Part shown: one piece after another, positions 58,038 to 64,000 of the stretch | Layout of the letters: every line of letters starts with the position of its first letter | Position numbering within the stretch: the stretch's first letter is position 1 | From: Gibbula magus | Lineage: Eukaryota; Mollusca; Gastropoda; Trochida; Trochidae | Length of the DNA stretch: 64,000 bases | Direction: 5' to 3' | Assembly (NCBI GenBank): GCA_936450465.1 | Contig: OW388291.1 | Span: 85,171,099-85,235,098 of the forward strand | Notes under the pieces: model-generated | Database searches by the model: none | Told to the model about the DNA's origin: nothing | What the model saw: the letters and a program-made list of their open reading frames with translations, nothing else | Translations under genes and position numbers: made by a program

Positions 58038-61000
58038 TCATTTGTGGATAAACCATTTAGTCTCCACCTTTTTCCGAGTTACTGGTTTTCTAGACCCCTG
58101 CACTGCAGACCGGACACAAGTCAGAAGACCTTTGATATCGACATTACAATGATCCCAGCTCGAACCGTTGTTGTAAATACGTGGCTCTAAATAAACTCTA
58201 ATGTAAACAGTTCTTTGATTTATACGTATACGTACAACATTTCGAACGATTTCAACCCCCCTACCCTTATACTTGTCAATAGTCGCAACTCTGATCTTGT
58301 GACTTCCCTGGAGGTTCTTAAACATGTCCTGTTTTGGCCCAAACACGAGTCCATGACGTTTGCGATGAAAGAACAATTCCCATGTGTGGTCATCAACAAA
58401 CCACTTTTGTTTATGCAGTGAGAATGGTTTCTTCATTCCTCTCATAACGATTGAGGAAGATGTGCAGGCATATAGGACATTATTCAGGTGAACAAAATAT
58501 CCACAGATATCGTGGGAATGCAATTTCAAAACATTTGCCTCCAGAATAAGTATATTTTCATTTTGAATCAATATTTTGACTCTGTGACCCTTTTGTACGC
58601 TGTGATATAACTTTTCAGGTTTAATATCTGAAGATGGGGATGTATAAACTTCAACCCAGGGCTTGGAGGATACAAGGAAGCCCTCCTGTTGCTTTCGGCG
58701 TCTGGTAGTTTTAGTCTGGTTTTTCCCAATATTAATTTGATGACACTTTGGCAACACCCGTGAAGTTGTACTTGGTATCACACTACAAATAGAACTGAAC
58801 TTGCCAAGGATTTTGAAACTAAATCTGATTCCTGATTTCATGATCTCGACAAATTGTACTTTTTGATACAAAAATGTTCTTGCATTGACCCAGGTCGTGT
58901 CACTAGCCATTATTGCATAATTCATTCCTCTTGAATCATAATTCTTGTTAACCTTTTGATTTGCATATTTTGAAGCCGTTGGTTTTCTTCCATTCCAGAT
59001 CATATGAACACGGGTTTTATGAAGAGTTCCAGCCTCTCCAATTGTCTTTTCCATCAAATATCCTGAGGAACAAATGCTTATTCTTTTTTTAAAAACTCTT
59101 AATTCGGTGATGTTGTGTACACTAGTGTATGAATACCACCCACATATCTCAGACTCGTGCTCCTTTCTTTGAATGGCAAACTTCGGTATATCAATGAATG
59201 TCTCTTGTTGGACTGAGTTGTGCATGATGTCAACCTTTATATGCACTCCAACCGAGATACAAGCAAGAAGCTTTTGTGTCGAGCCGTAGATTACTGTGCC
59301 GTTTTGTGAGATTTCAAACAGTTTCATCCAAGAACACCCCGGGAACACTGAAAAAGTCAATGCATTCATTCAACACCTAATTATTTTAAACCTAATCGTC
59401 ACACGATTAACACATTAACTTTTATTTACAAACATTTATACTCTCGGAATATTCTAGATGTCAGTAATATTTTGTAATCCTTACCTAGTTCTCTAACCTG
59501 GTTAGCAAAACCACCTATTTTATTTTAATTAAATACTTAAATACTTTTGTAAAATATTGTATTCAATCTATATGCATATTTCCTCTTAAAATCATTCCTA
59601 ACTGACAGTCGTTGATATTTAGAACTACTTCCAACTGTCAAGAATATAAGATATTTCCTTTTGGTCCTCCAACCTGTTGAAAACTTCCTCATCCTGATAA
59701 CTATCTCAAGTTTAGATGATGAGTTTAACGAAAACATTACAGACAAAAATCTCAGAAAGATAATTTTCTCTTCATGATATTTCATTGCTTTCAAGCTCAA
59801 TATTTGTTTATGGGTTTGACTGTTAGAGTTGGATAGAATATGCTATCTTAGCGATGTAACACGTACACGATTATTGATGCATTCAAGATACAAATCATAA
59901 CGTCCAGTTCCCACTTACCCTTCTGACCAGGAAGCAGTTCGACACAGGTAATCTGGCCCGTCCGTGTCCTCAGACACACCTGAAACACAATTACACTTTG
60001 CCTATTGGAAAACATTTAGTACCTGCTTTCAATATGTTTATTTTATATATCAGATACAGCAATCCTTTTATTTAAAGGTTGTTTAAGTGGCCGCATCGAG
60101 GGGGTGACTGTTGTATTGAGTTGCCTTCAATTAACACGGGTTCGGCAGTACATATTGTTCGTTCATCTTAACCCTCGACAGTAACCATATGTAACCACAT
60201 TTTTTTTTATTAAAAAATGTTTTGCTTTATAATTTATTTAAAGTGAAAAAAGTCATGTATGTTATTAAGTTATACTCAGTCAAGCGTAAGAATTATCTCC
60301 CTTTGAATTTTAAAGTCACCTCCGTCTTTAAAAATTATAATTAATATTAGCTTGGGTACATATTAATTGTTTCGGTTTATTGTGTTAGTGGATAATATAT
60401 GTATATCAATAGTGTTTTCCCCTGCAATTCTTGAGATAACTTGACATAAAGTTTATATTTAAAAAGAAAAAGAAATGTAAATTTCAATTTAGTCAAACTG
60501 CTTAAGAATAACAATAACATTGAATTTTTATAGAAGAGTGACCAAGACAAATTTTTGTTTTGTTTTATGATAATTATGCTGTAAAATGATAGCAACAAAT
60601 GTAATTATTTTGCGACACCCGCTCCTAGATTGGGACCTCTATCATGTGCACCATAACACCTATTTTTTAAAACATAAATGGATGTATATAATGAAATATC
60701 AGTAATTTGTTGAGATTTTCCGAAATGGTAATGAACCTCCTTGTAATTCCTTTTTTGGAAAGAGATTTGACATCAGGACTATATCTAATTAATAGTATAA
60801 CATCTACCGCTGGCTAATTAGTTCCATGATGAATGAATGTTCGTACCATCCCAGGTAAAACTGCATCGTTTTCCATGTTGCCTGAACATATTTATTTCTT
60901 TACTCAGTACTTTTACTGAAGAACATAGACACAAAATTAACTGACCAACCTAAATGATCATATTTGTAAGCAAAATGTTTAAATTTCACGAAATTTAAGA

Positions 61001-61614
61001 AACATCGTAAGATGTGTTGAGCACAGTGGTGTAGTAGTTAGCATGTCTGCCTCTCAACAGGCCGGGTTCGAATCCAGGTGGAGACACCACAGATTTGTGA
61101 CTTGGGTCTTTTACCGTTTTGTGTCCTTAGACAAGGCACTTCATCCACTTTGCACTCATTTCACCCAGCTGCACAAATGGGTACCTGAACATTGGGAATG
61201 TATGGATCTATATGGTCGCCCGGAGCACTTAATAGGCGGCACCAGTACGAGTCCTCCAGGGTAATAATTGTATAGCGACTTGAACGTGCATTGAGCATGG
61301 ATATGTGGGCATTATAAATATACTGTTAAAAATGTATGACAATTAGATGTCCTTTAAGAACAGTAAGTTGCAGTTCAAGATAATTATTTTTACTTACTAC
61401 AACTTTCTAAATTAGCACAATTGAAGACCATTACCTGTGGGTGATGATTGTTGAGGGGAGACACGTTGCAGGAAAAAGTCTCATGCTTAAACACCACAGA
61501 ACATCCTTTCAGTCTAACAGAAAGCTCTTTGCACATGTGTCGTCCATAAGGTTGGTAGGTGTGCTGAGACACACAGGTGACAATAAAGATTGCCATTAGA
61601 ATTATAAACAACAT
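58038..61614 (-). CDS. Gene B: secreted Cys-rich protein, 516 residues, three exons
   Basis: A paralogue of gene A with the same exon structure and length: 61614-61435 (180 nt, donor CAG|GTAATG), 59979-59919 (61 nt, acceptor TTTCAG, donor AAGG|GTAAGT) and 59347-58038 (1310 nt, acceptor CAG|TGTTCC). The signal peptide is MLFIILMAIFIVTCV. Conserved segments with A include HTYQPYGRHMCKELSVRLKG, VCLRTRTGQITCVELL, WMKLFEISQNGTVIYGST, the near-invariant EGFLVSSKPWVEVYTSPSS, KLYHSVQKGHRVKILIQNEN, HDICGYFVHL, LYACTSSS and the last residues VETKWFIHK. Cysteines are kept at nearly all positions. The basic TTRRRKQQEGF may be a processing site. Full-length identity of structure and open frames in both copies argue that both are functional. 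Function is unknown; secretion is inferred. Intron 1 contains a tRNA-derived SINE. Confidence 0.75.
61015..61320 (+). mobile_element. tRNA-derived SINE with conserved central domain
   Basis: The head has GTGGTGTAGTAGTTAGCATG (A box) and GCCGGGTTCGAATCCAGG (B box). The body has TTAGACAAGGCACTTCATCC and CCCAGCTGCACAAATGGGTA, which resemble conserved central domains of metazoan SINE superfamilies; I cannot say which. It ends near TATAAATATACTGTT. It lies in intron 1 of gene B on the opposite strand. Confidence 0.75.
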
Positions 61615-62035
61615 TTTGCAGGGAAAACAATTATACATTGTTTGTGAAGTGTAAGATGGATAGGTAAGGCGGCATAACAACATTGGATAACCAGTTATAG
61701 ACCTATTTTAAAGTTCCTCTTTCCTGGTATACATTCGAAAAGATTAATGATAATGTTAAATATCCGGTCCTCTAGAATATATTATATATTATAGTGTATA
61801 CAGCAAATAAAGCTGAAATTGGTATTTCCTTTCCAAATTCATTGTATTGAATGGCTATCTGAATCTAAATTCCCCATGATTTCTATAATTTAAGCTATAT
61901 AGGTAAGTTTATCTCAATGTTGTAATAGTCTTTAACGTTAATCAATGGTAAATACAACTTTGTGATCGTCAATTGACTGTTATCAATATGTTCTCATCAG
62001 TTAATGGAAAAAACCTTTTAAATCATTTATGCACT
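61615..62035 (-). promoter_or_regulatory. Conserved upstream region of gene B
   Basis: Aligned with 43471-43895: CATTGGAT at 61681, CCTCTTTCCTGG near 61715, AAATAAAGCTGAAA near 61806 and GTTAATGGAAAAAACCTTTT near 61999. Conservation with both the live paralogue and the relic suggests promoter or 5-prime UTR sequence, or simply the extent of the duplication. Confidence 0.5.
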
Positions 62036-62173
62036 CGACAACAATTACCATAATGCCAATTCTGTATTTTGCAATATGTGTATACATTTCACCAACACGA
62101 TTGTACAGAAATTAATGTACATGTGTCTTCATAAGTATGACAGACCTCTGAACGGTAAAATTTTAAATATGAT

Positions 62174-62370
62174 TCATTGAGAATGTCGCAAGGTCATGCT
62201 GGACGCGATGCAAAAAAGCACACACTTTCTTGTAGTGGAAATTATGATGACTCGAGCAGGAATGTCTTTGGTATCCTTAACAGTTATATTTTCCATAGCT
62301 TGAACTCCATTTATAGGTGTTAACCAAGACGTAGAAGCTATCCCTACACCAGTGAGTCCAATCAAGAGCC
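62174..62370 (-). pseudogene. Possible retroelement polyprotein fragment
   Basis: The minus ORF reads TGVGIASTSWLTPINGVQAM, then MENITVKDTKDIPARVIIIS. The order resembles the linker between protease and reverse transcriptase in Ty3-type LTR elements (a small hydrophobic block, then IPVRV-type). Short, without catalytic motifs; chance remains possible. Confidence 0.25.
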
Positions 62371-63239
62371 ATTGTAGGCTCCATTAGTGGTCAAGAAAAA
62401 AGTTTTTCCTGGTCAAAATTTACACGCCTTGCGAATTTAAATAACGAATAAACAACAGACACGTAGTTATAGATTTCAATATCTCAAGGAAGAATATTCT
62501 CAGCACTTGACTATATTAAATTTTATCATAAATAATTCAATGTTCTTTATCGTTTGTTATCTTTAAGCTAAATAGCCATAGAAATATTAACCTGCATTTC
62601 AATAATTTACCGACGTCCCCACTCTGGTCATTTACCTGGTCATTTAATCAATATCATTTCAAGCTTAGGCTTATATGTCATCCTTTGTGAACTGCAAATA
62701 TTTGCAACATACAAATATTCGGTGAATCAAAAAAATGTGTTAAAATCGGAGAGTGAACTAAATTAACATATCAATGGGAAATATATATTTTTGAAAATGC
62801 ACGAAAGTTTTTGGAATTCCAATACACATTTTAATATGTTGTTAAAAATGAAATACGTTGATAATCACTTTTGTTCATCGTGTGATTCAAGCATAATATT
62901 TATCATGTTTATGTTGAATCTCCTACTATTATACTTTTCACTGAACATTTTGTTTTTGACTAGTATTTCTATCAAATAGTCTAACTAATTTGAGACATTT
63001 AGATTTAGAAAATTCTCAAAATCATTTTATGGAATGCATTATGTATTCTGATATCAGGCAACACATGTTTGAACAAGTATTAAGTATGAACGTATACATT
63101 ATAACTTTCTTTTCAATTGGCTGCTAATGTCCCACGTCTACACTTTGCAAAACTAATAACCCTTAATTGACAAGATCTGATACATATTTGGAGCAATTAC
63201 TATCTTTCACATTCAGCAGGCATGGAAGAAAAGTGTGCC
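62371..63239. other. No gene recognised
   Basis: AT-rich sequence with no convincing frame or repeat. The ORF 62791-62979 has no family resemblance. Confidence 0.4.
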
Positions 63240-63820
63240 ATTTTAGCTGAACCGATGTCGCTTAACCAACATTTAATTCAACATTTATTATAGAGAACTG
63301 GTTTCGGAAGGAAGTACATAACATAAGAGACTAAAAAGAGATGAAAAAGGACTTTACTCTTCTTAGAGTTAAAATATTTGGAGGGTACATACTTGGACCA
63401 CCATCTTGTTGTCAACAATCGCCGTACACAATGCAAAAACAAATAAGATAAGTTGTCCTTTATATACATATATGATCTTAAGGTCAACAATTTCCGTATG
63501 GAATGGCTCAAACCTTCAAAGGGTTCACCAAGATCCATGATAAAATTTTGCAAACTGACCAGCACCCAACTGTTTGCTATAATTTGCAAGAAATGTAGTT
63601 ATTGACTGGAACTGACTGGAATTGACTGGAAGGTAACATTCAAACTTCCTAAACAATGTTGTAAAGATATTCAGTTACAAGACTTCGACAAGACAAGATT
63701 TCGATTCTTGCATCGCATTACGTATACTGAAAATGAACAAGTTAAAATGAAAATAATTGACAACAGTATTTGTAATAGATGCAATGAAGACAAGTAATTG
63801 TCACAAACGTGACCATGTCC
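63240..63820 (+). pseudogene. L1/Tx1-like LINE C-terminal fragment
   Basis: The clearest segment (63645-63797) gives KLPKQCCKDIQLQDFDKTRF, RFLHRITYTENEQVKMKII and NSICNRCNEDK, then a stop. This matches the C-terminal block of L1/Tx1 LINEs, with LQ-F.FR.LHRI..TN...KMKI and C..C. Upstream, KGFTKIHDKILQTDQ fits the KGI..I.DI block in the same element. Stops and frameshifts mark a dead copy. Confidence 0.55.
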
Positions 63821-63929
63821 CCCGCCGCAATTAAGAAATGAGCTAAAAGAATGGACACACAGCTTGTACCGAGTAGTGACATTTACATGTTTGATTCAAA
63901 TATTGTTATATCGGGCAATTTTTTTAAAA

Positions 63930-64000
63930 TGGTCAGAGGTCAAAGGTCACCCAAATCGACTGATGCCTGCGTATTCCCCAAATGAAGACAGGTACCAAAT
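63930..64000 (+). repeat. Start of a GGTCA-containing repeat, cut by the window end
   Basis: GGTCAGAGGTCAAAGGTCAC followed by CCAAATGAAGACAGGTACCA. It looks like the start of another tandem-unit element, but too little is visible to assign. Confidence 0.35.

Noticed and set aside
61043..61264. 73-codon ORF in intron 1 of gene B
   Set aside because: It is a reading of the tRNA-derived SINE on the opposite strand.

Overview
The window reads as animal nuclear DNA that is AT-rich, gene-poor and heavily loaded with transposable elements. CR1/L2-like LINEs, a Penelope-like element, PIF/Harbinger remains, tRNA-headed SINEs and several families combining tandem units of 145-170 bp, GGAC arrays and a terminal GC palindrome are typical of lophotrochozoans. 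I infer a mollusc (bivalve or gastropod); no single-copy marker gene proves this and the species cannot be named.

The best genes are two paralogues on the minus strand, A (39686-43470) and B (58038-61614). Each can be spliced by GT-AG rules from three exons of 180, 61 and 1310 nt, and each gives exactly 516 residues with a signal peptide and many conserved cysteines. Introns and about 400 bp upstream are also similar, and a third, decayed exon 1 with its upstream region lies at 37716-38240. This looks like a small expanding family of secreted proteins. I do not recognise it; a beta-trefoil (FGF-like) fold is a weak hypothesis.

Layout: 410-2440, a 145-bp tandem element. 2805-3411, a broken GIY-YIG retroelement end. 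3487-15765, a 12.3-kb inverted-repeat structure whose right arm carries about 18 units of 183/184 bp and a nested element full of GGTCAAGGTCA motifs. 15845-20270 (minus), an old gene of an uncharacterised repeat-borne protein family, cut apart by a 223-bp MITE with 9-bp target duplications and by a palindrome-headed repeat plus a LINE. 22060-24985, LINE, Harbinger and SINE fragments plus a second MITE copy. 26472-26750, a 31-bp minisatellite of nine identical units. 28686-33727, a composite element with two nested GGTCA-type elements. 33731-37247, unrecognised coding relics and microsatellites. 37716-43895, relic exon 1, nested repeats and gene A with a Penelope-like element in intron 1. 43915-50700, palindromic-repeat elements and a 2.4-kb element with inverted ends. 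53361-55058, a cluster of strong hairpins and tRNA-headed repeats. 55222-56590, an L2-like LINE. 57750-62035, gene B. 63240-63820, an L1/Tx1-like LINE end.

The GGTCA-type elements (12327-14363, 28900-29512, 29945-33537, 36619-37247) have the expected structure of Helentron-associated (HINE) elements: a 5-prime end AGCAGCTCCG, its complement about 35 bp inside the 3-prime end, a 7-bp-stem hairpin, then CTAG. Apart from genes A and B I see no intact host gene. Most short ORFs in the window are chance readings through repeats.
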